Below, piece after piece: positions 23,326-30,632 of a stretch of DNA of 64,000 nt. How positions within the stretch are numbered: the stretch's first letter is position 1; each line of letters opens with the position of its first letter. The translations under genes were made by a program, and so were the position numbers. Source of the stretch: Planctomycetota bacterium (GTDB lineage Bacteria; Planctomycetota; Planctomycetia; Gemmatales; Gemmataceae); the NCBI GenBank assembly GCA_021413735.1, contig JAIOPV010000188.1, forward strand, positions 97,378-161,377. Direction: 5' to 3'. The notes below the pieces were generated by a model. The model saw only the letters and a list, made by a program, of their open reading frames with translations. It was not told the DNA's origin and made no database searches.

Positions 23326-23490
23326 TTACCCCGTCGTCAGCCACCAGAATTCCCCACCGTCCACCGCCGGAGTCTCACGGCCAGCGGGGAACGGCAGGTC
23401 TGGCCGCAGCAAGTCGTAGAGCGCGGCGGCAAAGGCGAGATCCAGTACGACCAGGGCCACGATAGCGACGAGGTGCAGCCGGCGTTTCAT
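23326..23490 (-). CDS. Small membrane protein, last gene of the leftward chain
   Basis: A 54-residue protein too short for the ORF track. It starts MKRRLHLVAIVALVVLDLAF, a positively charged start and one hydrophobic span, then a short tail with FWWLTTG. Its ATG overlaps the stop of the upstream 56-residue gene (ATGA), and GAGGTGGGG precedes it. Function unknown. Confidence 0.55.
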   Translation of the reverse strand: MKRRLHLVAIVALVVLDLAFAAALYDLLRPDLPFPAGRETPAVDGGEFWWLTTG

Positions 23491-23657
23491 CGCCCCACCT
23501 CTTCAGCCTTCTCGGCGTCCTTCCTGCGAAACCGCTCGATCAGCACGTGGCTCCCGATCGCAGCAGCGCCGAGGTAGATCGCCGTGACAACCGCGAAGAG
23601 GACGCCATCGAAGAAGGTGTCGCCGGTTTCGGTGAAGGGTGGGGTTTCGCCGGTCAT
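23487..23657 (-). CDS. Small membrane protein
   Basis: A 56-residue protein too short for the ORF track. An acidic N-terminus (MTGETPPFTETGDTFFDG) leads into one span (VLFAVVTAIYLGAAAIGS) and a basic tail (ERFRRKDAEKAEE). Both ends overlap neighbours by ATGA. The arrangement suggests a single-pass inner-membrane protein made together with the 54-residue protein. Confidence 0.55.
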   Translation of the reverse strand: MTGETPPFTETGDTFFDGVLFAVVTAIYLGAAAIGSHVLIERFRRKDAEKAEEVGR

Positions 23658-23812
23658 GCCTGATCACGGATGTTCTTCGGCTCCTCTGACGCGACCTGCG
23701 CGAACGGCTTACGCCTCGTCACCTCCATCAGCACGTTGCCGGGATGGAGCTTGCCGTCCCAGAAGCGGGAGCCATCGGCGGTCTCTTGAAGGAAGAAGAC
23801 GGGGCGAGTCAT
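23654..23812 (-). CDS. Small hypothetical protein
   Basis: A 52-residue protein starting MTRPVFFLQETADGSRFWDGK, soluble. ATG 23812 overlaps the stop of the 317-residue gene, and the stop overlaps the 56-residue gene; these overlaps fix the start in preference to the longer frame to 23881. Short phage proteins that begin with a FFL..DGSRFWDGK-like strand are common and uncharacterised. Confidence 0.5.
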   Translation of the reverse strand: MTRPVFFLQETADGSRFWDGKLHPGNVLMEVTRRKPFAQVASEEPKNIRDQA

Positions 23813-24762
23813 AGTTGCTGGCTTTCTATACGGGTTAACGCATCGACGCATTTCTTTGCGCCGTTCATATAATCTGGCCACCGATTACGCGCATACATGA
23901 CGTCGGTTAATAGAAATAGTGTTTCCAGCCCATTCTCGTGGTAATCATTAAAGGCCGCAATTTTTGCCACCTTTTCTACAAGATCACCCCATTCCCGCTC
24001 GGGTTGCTGCAAGTAAGGGCGTAGAGCGGACCCTAGTTGCGCAGATTCGCCGAACGTGCATCCTGTGTACGCACGGATAAGACGCTCAATATCAGGGAAC
24101 GGCTCCCCGGTCTTGAACGCTTCCACCTCCGCTTCACCACACGGCCACACTTGCTCAAGGGTCAGCGGCGACGACTCAACCGGCTGCTCGACTTCTATTT
24201 GAGTGGTCGCCTCAAGTTGTGTGTGAATAAGACCGAGCAGTCTATTTACCTCAAAGGTCAGCCACGCATCGCCGTGGTCTGCATCATTGGCGTATTCTGG
24301 GTGCCCCCCATCATCCCTTCCAATGGCCTCTGGATCTGGCGGGATTAGCTTGGCGATCTGCTCCGCTATTTTCTTGGCCTCTAGCCAAGCGGCCATGTCA
24401 GGCTCAAGGGGTTCCCGCTTGGGTGCTTTTTCTTGAGATGCCTTGAGTGCGTCGGCATAGCGATTCACAATTCGTATGCACTCGTCCACCATGCAATTAT
24501 TGACCATCACCATAGCGGCTTGTTTCACGGGGTGCCTATCAAAAGTGGTTTTTACACTTTCGAGGTCTTTAATAAGGGCATATCTAACAGTCTCAAGGGT
24601 TGCTGGCGGCAGCTCAACCGGCTGCTGAGCTTTGGCGGCTTCGTATTCGCGGCCCGCGGTAAATGCGTCCTGCACGTCCTTCAGCCCCCAGATATTGGTG
24701 TTCCTGCCTACTTGGCCACGCTTGAACGTCTCGAACGCTTGTGCCTTTTCATCAGTCGACAT
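23809..24762 (-). CDS. Hypothetical helical protein
   Basis: A 317-residue protein, mostly helical and acidic, beginning MSTDEKAQAFETFKRGQ and containing FTAGREYEAAKAQ, a short motif frequent in phage accessory proteins (AFxAGREYE). The region 130-215 has ALKASQEKAPKREP and AWLEAKKIAEQIAKLIPP, suggesting coiled segments. The base composition is less GC-rich than in its neighbours, and several TTG and TTT codons stand out, hinting at separate origin. It overlaps the upstream gene by 11 bases and the downstream gene by ATGA. Function unknown. Confidence 0.6.
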   Translation of the reverse strand: MSTDEKAQAFETFKRGQVGRNTNIWGLKDVQDAFTAGREYEAAKAQQPVELPPATLETVRYALIKDLESVKTTFDRHPVKQAAMVMVNNCMVDECIRIVNRYADALKASQEKAPKREPLEPDMAAWLEAKKIAEQIAKLIPPDPEAIGRDDGGHPEYANDADHGDAWLTFEVNRLLGLIHTQLEATTQIEVEQPVESSPLTLEQVWPCGEAEVEAFKTGEPFPDIERLIRAYTGCTFGESAQLGSALRPYLQQPEREWGDLVEKVAKIAAFNDYHENGLETLFLLTDVMYARNRWPDYMNGAKKCVDALTRIESQQL

Positions 24763-25354
24763 ACGACACCTCCGCTGCGTCTAGGACGGCTTTTGCCTTA
24801 CTTTCGTCCGTTATCAGGTATTCCACCTTTTCATGAGTGATTACTGGCTCATCGCCGCCTCTTTGTTCAACCTTTTGGAAAGTAACAACTCGTGATGGGC
24901 GTGCTTCGCGCATGGCCTTAAGACACTTCTCCAACGATACCGACAACGGCTCCGTTGTGCGGAAGTAGGGGCGAAGTGCGGCAATCATCGATTCAGCTTC
25001 GGGTCTGCTGGCTAAGTCGCAATCCTCGGCTCCGCCCAGATGGATGAAGAAGTCGCGTTGGGCGTCGCGGATGATCTGCACCAGCTTCGCTTCGTCGACC
25101 GCTGAGCTCTCACAAGCATTGGCGGGGGAGCCCGTCCCTGTGCCGGCGCCGGTTACATTGCCCTCATCCTTATGGGTAGAGGCATCCCCCTGAGCGACTC
25201 GATCTCCGGCCCGATGCCGAATCGGAACCTCCGAAACGCCGTGGATGATCGCCTCTTCCGGGATGCGGAATCCCCATGCGTCGAGTACCGGGCCGATCGG
25301 GAACATTCCCCAATGTGCGCCCACGGACTCCGACGGCCAGAACCGTCCGGTCAT
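24752..25354 (-). CDS. Hypothetical protein
   Basis: About 200 residues from ATG 25354; a GTG three bases earlier is equally possible with GTGGAG upstream. The N-terminal 45 residues (MTGRFWPSESVGAHWG) differ from the rest; a Gly/Thr-rich linker (GNVTGAGTGTGSPAN) leads to a helical C-terminal domain with LVQIIRDAQRDFFIHLGGAEDCD. The linker and changed codon use suggest a two-part protein. No family is recognised. Confidence 0.55.
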   Translation of the reverse strand: MTGRFWPSESVGAHWGMFPIGPVLDAWGFRIPEEAIIHGVSEVPIRHRAGDRVAQGDASTHKDEGNVTGAGTGTGSPANACESSAVDEAKLVQIIRDAQRDFFIHLGGAEDCDLASRPEAESMIAALRPYFRTTEPLSVSLEKCLKAMREARPSRVVTFQKVEQRGGDEPVITHEKVEYLITDESKAKAVLDAAEVSYVD

Positions 25355-25629
25355 CACGACCGAATCTCCACCGCGAACCCGCATGCCTTCAACGCATCGA
25401 GCTGCCCGACGGTCACCCGGTCATGCCGGAACGCCGCGAGCAGGGACTGCGCCAGTGGGTTGGCCGCCTCGAAGTGCTGCGTGTGCTCGCCAGAACGACG
25501 AAACTGAAGTGTCGGGGCGTGGTACGGCATCCCCGTGACCTGCTGGAGCCGTTCGAGGAACATGCCGCCGACCCGAAGAGGTTGGGGGGTGGAGTTGTGC
25601 CGCACGAGGCGGATAGGTTGGTGCGTCAT
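25354..25629 (-). CDS. Hypothetical small protein
   Basis: A 91-residue protein. GGAAGGAACC precedes the ATG. It begins MTHQPIRLVRHNSTPQPLRV and has a helical second half (NPLAQSLLAAFRHDRVTVGQL). Its stop overlaps the next start and its start overlaps the previous stop. Function unknown. Confidence 0.55.
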   Translation of the reverse strand: MTHQPIRLVRHNSTPQPLRVGGMFLERLQQVTGMPYHAPTLQFRRSGEHTQHFEAANPLAQSLLAAFRHDRVTVGQLDALKACGFAVEIRS

Positions 25630-25895
25630 AAACGGTTCCTTCCGTTGTTTCGATAATGCCCGGCGCAGTTTTTATCCGCAAGGCATTTGTTGAACAGCGT
25701 GTCCCAGTCCGAGGGTTCCATGTCCTCCTCGGCTGCGGCCTGCGCTCTGTGGTGGGCTTCGGCCTCAGCCAGCGACCGCTCGACCAGTGCAGACATCTGC
25801 TGTTCTGGCGTGGGGCGGTGTTGCGAGTACCAGGCGAGCCAGAAGAACCCGGCGAGTACGAACAGGCAGAGGGTGGGGGAGTTCAAGATTTTCAT
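25626..25895 (-). CDS. Small single-pass membrane protein
   Basis: An 89-residue protein. It starts MKILNSPTLCLFVLAGFFWLAW, a signal-anchor-like hydrophobic segment with a Cys at position 10. The rest is a soluble, charged domain with two cysteines (FNKCLADKNCAGHY) that might pair. ATGA overlaps link it on both sides. It could be a periplasm-facing protein, perhaps of spanin or superinfection-exclusion type, but nothing specific shows this. Confidence 0.55.
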   Translation of the reverse strand: MKILNSPTLCLFVLAGFFWLAWYSQHRPTPEQQMSALVERSLAEAEAHHRAQAAAEEDMEPSDWDTLFNKCLADKNCAGHYRNNGRNRL

Positions 25896-26047
25896 AACGC
25901 CTCCTGCGGCTTGTCGCGGTTGAACTTGCTGTGTTTCTCTTTCCACTCCTCGAAAGTCAGGTCGTGGCGCTTGTCGTCGCGTAGGTACAGGCCGTGCTCA
26001 ACGATGGCGTTGAAGCTGCTGACAGCCTCTACGAGACCCCGGCTCAT
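25892..26047 (-). CDS. Small hypothetical protein
   Basis: A 51-residue protein below the track limit when started at its coupled ATG 26047 (MSRGLVEAVSSFNAIVEHGLY). It is basic at the C-terminus (WKEKHSKFNRDKPQEAL). ATGA overlaps with both neighbours fix its ends. Function unknown. Confidence 0.5.
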   Translation of the reverse strand: MSRGLVEAVSSFNAIVEHGLYLRDDKRHDLTFEEWKEKHSKFNRDKPQEAL

Positions 26048-26430
26048 AAATCCACCTTGCCGGTTGCGATCAGGGTGGCGGGGTTGGTCGGCGAAGAGCC
26101 TCGCGTTGGCTGTGGCGCGAAGATGCGATCCATCTGGGCATGTACCTGAGCAAGCAAGCCCGAACCCTGCAACGGCTCGATTTTCTGTGCGGGCGATGCG
26201 AAGATTTCGTGCCATTTCTCGTTCGGGCAGAGCGGTTCCCCATGTTCGTCAACGACGCGGCAGCTTTTGATCCGGACCGGCTTCCCGTTGATGCGTGCGA
26301 GGCACATGTCCCCAGAGCCAGCGGCGTAGGATTCAATCCACTCGATCGCGTCTTGAAGCGTCGGCAGCTTTTCGTCGTAGCCGTATTCCTGCTCGCTACT
26401 GGCTTTGAATGTAATGGATGCGTTATACAT
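26044..26430 (-). CDS. Hypothetical protein, first gene of the leftward chain
   Basis: A 128-residue protein. ATG 26430 is chosen because GGAG lies eight bases upstream; the ATG at 26442 has no site. Predicted beta-alpha: YNASITFKASSEQEYGYDEKL then LQDAIEWIESYAAGSG and MCLARINGKPVRI. It faces the ribbon-helix-helix gene across a 92-base control region. Function unknown. Confidence 0.6.
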   Translation of the reverse strand: MYNASITFKASSEQEYGYDEKLPTLQDAIEWIESYAAGSGDMCLARINGKPVRIKSCRVVDEHGEPLCPNEKWHEIFASPAQKIEPLQGSGLLAQVHAQMDRIFAPQPTRGSSPTNPATLIATGKVDL

Positions 26431-26522
26431 GTGAGACTCCATTCAGTTGTTGACTTGTATTCCTTACGTGTTGTACACATGAGTAAGCCACAGTTCACAA
26501 ACCCCGTCAACAAGAAATGTGT
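26431..26522. promoter_or_regulatory. Divergent control region
   Basis: This AT-rich gap separates the leftward small-gene chain from the rightward ribbon-helix-helix operon. TTGACT (26450-26455) and TACACA (26474-26479), 18 bases apart, could be a plus-strand promoter. CGTCAA (26507-26512) is a possible -35 for the other strand. The RHH protein encoded next door is the natural candidate to bind here. Confidence 0.4.
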
Positions 26523-26690
26523 ATGACACGCAATAAAGTTACAAGCAACCGAAAAAAGTCAAACAAGATAACCGCTTACCTGTCCGACGAGCTGAGGGAT
26601 TACCTCGCCTCCGAGTCCGCCAAACCGGGCATGTCCCGGAGCAAAGTCATTCAGGAAGCGTTAACCGCACGCCGGGATGACCAAGCATGA
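26523..26690 (+). CDS. Ribbon-helix-helix DNA-binding protein
   Basis: A 55-residue protein missing from the ORF track. After a basic N-terminus (MTRNKVTSNRKKSNK) comes ITAYLSDELRDYLASESAKP, then GMSRSKVIQEALTARR: a beta strand and two helices in CopG/Arc order. Such proteins dimerise and repress their own promoters. It leads a rightward operon of overlapping genes and lies beside the divergent control region, consistent with a local repressor. Confidence 0.7.
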   Translation: MTRNKVTSNRKKSNKITAYLSDELRDYLASESAKPGMSRSKVIQEALTARRDDQA

Positions 26691-26932
26691 CCGCGGAAAC
26701 CCGCGAAGCCGCGAACGACCTCCGCGCCGTCCTCTCCGAACTCTTCCCCCTTCGCAATTACGAAAACGTCGAATTCGACCCCGTCACCTTGGGCGCGCTC
26801 GTCCTCATCCGCCGGCAGTTGGAGTTGAAGAAGTACCACGTCCCGAAGCAACTCCCGCCGGGATACGCGGAGGGTGCGGCGCCGGGGCCGACCGCGAAAG
26901 CGAAGGGCCGACAGAAGGAGCCGTGCGAATGA
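26687..26932 (+). CDS. Hypothetical small protein
   Basis: An 81-residue protein coupled to the RHH gene by an ATGA overlap. Helical N-terminus (ETREAANDLRAVLSELFPLRNYENV) and a basic, Pro/Gly-rich tail. Function unknown; it is linked to the RHH operon by position. Confidence 0.55.
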   Translation: MTAETREAANDLRAVLSELFPLRNYENVEFDPVTLGALVLIRRQLELKKYHVPKQLPPGYAEGAAPGPTAKAKGRQKEPCE

Positions 26933-27306
26933 CTCTGAATCAAGCGTTTCTCATCAAGGGCTGGCTCCTCGGCGAACATCCCCCGAAGGAAGTACTGGAA
27001 GCGATCGAGTCGGTGATCGAGGGGCTGTCGCAGCCGCCTGCGGTGATCGCTCCGATGAGCGTGCGGGTCGAACCACCGCTGGAAGACCCGACGGAAGACT
27101 TGGCCACGCCCGATTTCAGAACTTGCCCACCGATGCAGAGCATCCTCCACCCCGATGACACACCGGCTCCGAAGACGCGCCGCGAGTGGTCGCCCGAAGC
27201 TCGGGCCGCCGCTGCCGATCGGATGCGCGCGCGGCAAGCCGCGGGCTTGATGACCAAGAAGGAGCCCGCCCAACCGGGGGGAGCCCCGGCCCTGTCTCCT
27301 CGGTAA
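26929..27306 (+). CDS. Hypothetical protein; probable 0-frame product of a frameshift pair
   Basis: A 125-residue protein coupled by ATGA to the upstream gene. It has a helical N-terminus (NQAFLIKGWLLGEHPPKEVLEAI) and a Pro-rich centre, then REWSPEARAAAADRMRARQAAG, a basic helix beginning with W. Near its end is G GGG GGA (27276-27282) in the correct phase for -1 slippage. A shift there would join it to the next ORF, which has a second W-S-x-E-Q helix and no good start codon of its own. Confidence 0.55.
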   Translation: MTLNQAFLIKGWLLGEHPPKEVLEAIESVIEGLSQPPAVIAPMSVRVEPPLEDPTEDLATPDFRTCPPMQSILHPDDTPAPKTRREWSPEARAAAADRMRARQAAGLMTKKEPAQPGGAPALSPR

Positions 27307-27581
27307 GGCAGGGCAAGCGCGGATGGAAGGCACCAGCGTGGTCACAGGAGCAGAAGGATAAGTTGATGGAACTGGCGCCGACGGGAGACATCACGAAGGA
27401 AATCGCCCGAGCGGTTGGCAAGCACGTCGTCGAGTGCCACAAGATGTTCAAAATGCTCTATTCGTATGCCGCACTCGGCAAGCCGGAGATAGTTGTCGAG
27501 AACGGCGTCCGAATCACGAAATGCCCACCCGCTTACGCCCGTGGCGTCTGGCCCGACCGGAACGTGGGAAGCAAGTCGTGA
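27186..27581 (+). CDS. C-terminal half of a probable frameshift fusion, HTH-like
   Basis: The convincing part starts near SSVRQGKRGWKAPAWSQEQ, then KLMELAPTGDITKEIARAVGKHVVECHKMF, which reads as a helix-turn-helix (SANT/Myb or DUF-type). No ATG or GTG precedes this part except a GTG at 27186 deep inside the upstream gene; ATG 27366 would cut the domain. A -1 shift at 27276-27282 gives a single product of about 217 residues from 26929. The start shown is only the open frame. Confidence 0.45.
   Translation: MVARSSGRRCRSDARAASRGLDDQEGARPTGGSPGPVSSVRQGKRGWKAPAWSQEQKDKLMELAPTGDITKEIARAVGKHVVECHKMFKMLYSYAALGKPEIVVENGVRITKCPPAYARGVWPDRNVGSKS
27276..27282 (+). promoter_or_regulatory. Candidate -1 slippery heptamer G GGG GGA
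   Basis: Codons CCG GGG GGA of the 26929 gene place the heptamer in X XXY YYZ phase. The 0-frame stop follows 22 bases later. No stimulatory pseudoknot was worked out. Confidence 0.4.
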
Positions 27582-27784
27582 TCGCCCAAGTACACGCCCT
27601 GTCTCTGAACCGGCGGAACATGATTGAAGCGGCGAGGCAGGATTATGAATTGGCGAAGGAACACTTCCGGACTGTCTGCGAGTCGCGGCGACCACTGCAC
27701 GCCGGGGACGCTGAGCGGTTCCGGGAGGCCCACGAACGCATGATGTACGCCGGGAGCAGGTATCGAGCAGTGCTCACGAGTTGA
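27578..27784 (+). CDS. Hypothetical small helical protein
   Basis: A 68-residue protein. GTG 27578 overlaps the upstream stop (GTGA), with GGGAAG before it. Contains ARQDYELAKEHFRTVCESRRP and ERFREAHERMMYAGSRYRA, two amphipathic helices; probably a helical hairpin. Last gene of the rightward RHH operon. Confidence 0.55.
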   Translation: MIAQVHALSLNRRNMIEAARQDYELAKEHFRTVCESRRPLHAGDAERFREAHERMMYAGSRYRAVLTS

Positions 27785-27809
27785 AGGGCGACCGTTGCAA
27801 GAACGGGTA

Positions 27810-27837
27810 GACCGCCCCTCAAGATCGAAGGGCGGTC
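27810..27837. terminator. Bidirectional terminator-like hairpin
   Basis: GACCGCCC (27810-27817) pairs with GGGCGGTC (27830-27837) across 12 bases. It lies between the convergent 27784 and 27845 gene ends. No clear T-run follows, so efficiency is uncertain. Confidence 0.4.
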
Positions 27838-27844
27838 AAGTTGC

Positions 27845-27985
27845 TTACGCGAGGCCTGCAGCTTGGAGCCTCCGCAGGTATCGCGCCTTCGCACTCGCCT
27901 GCGCCGCTTCACGCTGCAGCGTGCGATAAATGATCGGCCCCGCCACCGGGCCATACCGTCGCACGTAACTTGCCAATCGTCGCAT
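27845..27985 (-). CDS. Very small basic protein
   Basis: A 46-residue protein absent from the ORF track: MRRLASYVRRYGPVAGPIIYRT, then a helix rich in Ala, Arg and Gln. GGAGGG is six bases before its ATG, a strong argument for translation. Function unknown; the charge suggests nucleic-acid or membrane contact. Confidence 0.5.
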   Translation of the reverse strand: MRRLASYVRRYGPVAGPIIYRTLQREAAQASAKARYLRRLQAAGLA

Positions 27986-27998
27986 GATAACCCTCCGG

Positions 27999-28451
27999 TT
28001 AGGTGTTCCGAACCGCACGAGCGGCCCGAGCGTTCAACTCATCGTTCAGGACGTTCCAGACCCGCTCGTTCATCCGATAACGGCCGGGCTTGCCGCCCAT
28101 CGATTCGAAGATCTGGATGTTGCGGGGCGTTTCCCAGCGGCCCAATCCAGCGATGAGGCTATGCGCCTTCCGCTGAGGGTCGGCGCCGACCGGAACATCG
28201 GCCAGGAACTCGGCGATCTCGGCAAGGGTTCGGCCTTCGCCTGCAGGAACACGCTCCACGAAGGGGATAATCAGCATCTCCCCCGTCTTTGTGCTGAGCA
28301 GGCCGATGATTTCGGCGCGAGAAAGATCCTCGTCGCTCTCCTCCTCTGGCGGCGTGACCGTCGCGGTCAGGCGTTGCTGGGCCAACGTGAGCTGGCTAAT
28401 GCCGTAGCTCACGTCAGCGGGGTCATTCAGATTGATCGTAAGGTGGGCCAT
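27999..28451 (-). CDS. Hypothetical protein, possible winged-helix
   Basis: A 150-residue protein. ATG 28451 follows AGAGGAGG by eight bases. The N-terminus (MAHLTINLNDPADVSYGI) is a strand-loop; the C-terminal 75 residues (LAEIAEFLADVPVGADPQRKAHSLIAGLGRWE, IFESMGGKPGRYRMNERVW) have the helix-helix-helix-wing rhythm of a winged helix. It could be a phage regulator, but no family is recognised. Confidence 0.55.
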   Translation of the reverse strand: MAHLTINLNDPADVSYGISQLTLAQQRLTATVTPPEEESDEDLSRAEIIGLLSTKTGEMLIIPFVERVPAGEGRTLAEIAEFLADVPVGADPQRKAHSLIAGLGRWETPRNIQIFESMGGKPGRYRMNERVWNVLNDELNARAARAVRNT

Positions 28452-28594
28452 TTTAGTGGCCTCCTCTGGGAAAAAGGGGAATAGCAGGATTTGGGCCACA
28501 TCGGAATGATACGCGAGTGGCGTGAGCCAGTCAACCAACTGGCCCAGATTATTTTGAATTGACCCAGAATTGACGTGAGTTGACCGAAATTAGC

Positions 28595-28795
28595 TCAGTG
28601 CAGGACCGGCTTCCCGAGCTTCCCGCGGATGACCCACTCCCGAGCCAGCCACCGCGCGCGGCGGATGTTCTCGCACTCGACCCACCAGACCGCCTGTTTC
28701 GACCGCCGCACGTTCCCCGTGACGCGGAAGAAGACCACAAAGCCGTCCTCTATTTCCGCGCGCCGGTCGCCCTGCTCAACGGCCTCGGGAGTCAT
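28595..28795 (-). CDS. Small hypothetical protein
   Basis: A 66-residue protein from ATG 28795, coupled by ATGA to the upstream gene. Trp/Arg-rich (VWWVECENIRRARWLAREWVIRG). It resembles short basic proteins common in phage early regions. Function unknown. Confidence 0.55.
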   Translation of the reverse strand: MTPEAVEQGDRRAEIEDGFVVFFRVTGNVRRSKQAVWWVECENIRRARWLAREWVIRGKLGKPVLH

Positions 28796-29136
28796 GGCTC
28801 GACCTCGGGCCAATGAAACGGGATGCCGTTGCGCTGAATGATCTTGAAGCCGCGTCTCATCATCGCGGCACCTGCTCCCATCTGCTCAGCGTCAGGAACG
28901 TCCATGAAGCGGATCGATGGCACGTTGTGCTCATCGCCTCGAAGGATATCGCCGACCTGCGGTTCGAGCAGGTGCAAGCTCTCCTCCGCGACCTCGATTT
29001 GGTAGCTCGCTCCAGCAATCTGTGGCAAACTTTCCGTCAGCCAGAGACCGTTCCGCTTCTTGAACTTCATGCCGAAGTCGAGGGCCATTGAGTACGCGTG
29101 GTGGGCACGAGATGCGGGGTAAAAGCATCGGGTCAT
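28792..29136 (-). CDS. Hypothetical protein
   Basis: A 114-residue protein coupled to the GapR-like gene upstream and the 66-residue gene downstream by ATGA overlaps. Segments FKKRNGLWLTESLPQIAGASYQI and HLLEPQVGDILRGDEHNVPSIRFMDVP suggest a small beta domain. Function unknown. Confidence 0.55.
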   Translation of the reverse strand: MTRCFYPASRAHHAYSMALDFGMKFKKRNGLWLTESLPQIAGASYQIEVAEESLHLLEPQVGDILRGDEHNVPSIRFMDVPDAEQMGAGAAMMRRGFKIIQRNGIPFHWPEVEP

Positions 29137-29408
29137 GCGGCCTCGTCTTCCTGATCGGGAAGCATCCCGAGCGCGTTCAAGTAAACGTCAAGTCTTGTTT
29201 CCTGCTCCTCGCGCTCCTGCGGCTCCATCTTTCGCAGTTTGATGATTTGGCGGATCGCCTTCACATCGAAACCGTTACCGGCCGCTTCGGCAAACACGTC
29301 GCGGATGTCAGCTGCAATCCCGGCCTTCTCTTCTTCGAGCTTCTCGACGCGGCCAATGATGCTCTTGAGTTGATCGACGGCAACGCCGCCTACTTTTGCT
29401 TTGGTCAT
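29133..29408 (-). CDS. gapR: GapR / DUF2312-family nucleoid-associated protein
   Basis: A 91-residue protein. GGVAVDQLKSIIGRVEKLEEEKAGI, GNGFDVKAIRQIIKLRKM and a C-terminal LDVYLNALGM match DUF2312 along its full length. In Caulobacter, GapR forms clamp-like multimers on overtwisted DNA ahead of replication forks; phage copies are common. Here it leads the small-gene end of the leftward replication-recombination block and may serve phage DNA replication. It is followed by two ATGA-coupled genes. Confidence 0.85.
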   Translation of the reverse strand: MTKAKVGGVAVDQLKSIIGRVEKLEEEKAGIAADIRDVFAEAAGNGFDVKAIRQIIKLRKMEPQEREEQETRLDVYLNALGMLPDQEDEAA

Positions 29409-29469
29409 ACAGATGCCTTTCGGTTGGTTGGTGCGACGGAATCCGCCGTCGCTTCGGCCTTAAATTTGG

Positions 29470-30624
29470 TTACGGTCGCGTCAGCAGCGTCAGCCCGCTC
29501 TCGGCGCGGGTAAGAGCCGTATAGAGCCACTTGTCCTTGTTTTCTCGGAACGCGATGCTGTCATCGATGACGGTTACATGGTCCCACTGACTGCCTTGAG
29601 CTTTATGGCAAGTGACGATGTAGCCGAAATCGAACTCGTTGAGCGACGGCTTGAACCCCGGAACCTTCTCCGACTTCCCTTCGGTGAAGTGGTTGTTGAA
29701 ATGAACCGGATCGGTCAGCAAGTCTTCGACATTTGAGGGCAGATCTTCCATCGCCACAGAAAGGGAGTAAACGTCCCGGCCACGGGCTTGGGAGTCAGAA
29801 ACTGAGACGAGGCGCCCGATCCCGCCGTTAAAGATCCCTTCCTTGTGGTTGTTCTTACAGCAGATCAGCTTCTCGCCCGGAAGCGGTCGTTGTCCCCCGT
29901 GGCCGAGGCGGGCGCGGAGCCGCTTGTTGTAAACCCAGCGCACCCGGTTCAGACCGCAGATCGGTTGCGTGTCCTGCCGGTAGATCAGCTCCTGCGTCTC
30001 CTTCGTCAGCAGGCGTACTTCAATGCCATTCTTCGAGTAGCCGACCGGTAATCGCTCGCCCTTGCGTGCCAGAGTCGCAAGTTCGAGGATTGGGCTGTCT
30101 GCCGCTTGGCGGTGGATCTCATGCAGGAACACATCGGGTACGTCGCGCGTGAATGCACCTTGACCGTTGACCGGTGGGAGTTGGCCGGGGTCGCCCATGA
30201 CGAGAATCTTCTTGCCGAACGATCGCAAGTCGTCGGCGAGGCGGTCGTCGATCATGCTGCACTCGTCGAGCACGATCAGGTCGGCATCGGCGGCGGCGGA
30301 TGCCTCGGAGAGCACGAACTTCAATTCCTTCGTCTTCTTGTCCACCGTCGGCAGATAGATCAGACTGTGGATCGTCTGGGCCGATTCATTCCCCTTCTTG
30401 CGGAGGACGGAAGCTGCCTTGCCCGTGTACGCCGCGGTACGGATGTTCTTGGCGTTGTGCCGCTCCTTGATTTCTTCGATCGCCAGCGCGGCGATGGTCG
30501 ATTTCCCTACACCGGCGTACCCGGCGAGGTAGAACTCGTTCCGGCCCTTCTCGCCGTACCAATCCACAATCGCCTTGATCGCCTTCGCCTGCTCGTCAGT
30601 GGGAGTGATGTCGCTCATGGTCAT
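29470..30624 (-). CDS. SF1 DNA helicase (Dda/RecD2-like)
   Basis: About 384 residues from ATG 30624; a TTG at 30636 and ATG at 30618 are alternatives. Walker A AGYAGVGKST at 34-43, motif II LDECSM at 119-124, a Q motif upstream (TPTDEQAKAI), GDPGQLPPV, and near the C-terminus VTCHKAQGSQWDHV and YTALTRAESGL, the UvrD_C_2 part. The order and short length match phage Dda and the ATPase core of RecD2. It probably unwinds DNA 5' to 3' in phage replication or recombination, in one block with the Rad50-like and RecE-like genes. Confidence 0.85.
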   Translation of the reverse strand: MTMSDITPTDEQAKAIKAIVDWYGEKGRNEFYLAGYAGVGKSTIAALAIEEIKERHNAKNIRTAAYTGKAASVLRKKGNESAQTIHSLIYLPTVDKKTKELKFVLSEASAAADADLIVLDECSMIDDRLADDLRSFGKKILVMGDPGQLPPVNGQGAFTRDVPDVFLHEIHRQAADSPILELATLARKGERLPVGYSKNGIEVRLLTKETQELIYRQDTQPICGLNRVRWVYNKRLRARLGHGGQRPLPGEKLICCKNNHKEGIFNGGIGRLVSVSDSQARGRDVYSLSVAMEDLPSNVEDLLTDPVHFNNHFTEGKSEKVPGFKPSLNEFDFGYIVTCHKAQGSQWDHVTVIDDSIAFRENKDKWLYTALTRAESGLTLLTRP

Positions 30625-30632
30625 GCCCGCAC

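Noticed and set aside
27186-27305. Independent GTG start for the 131-residue ORF
   Set aside because: It would lie 120 bases inside the upstream coupled gene without a ribosome site; a frameshift explains the domain better.
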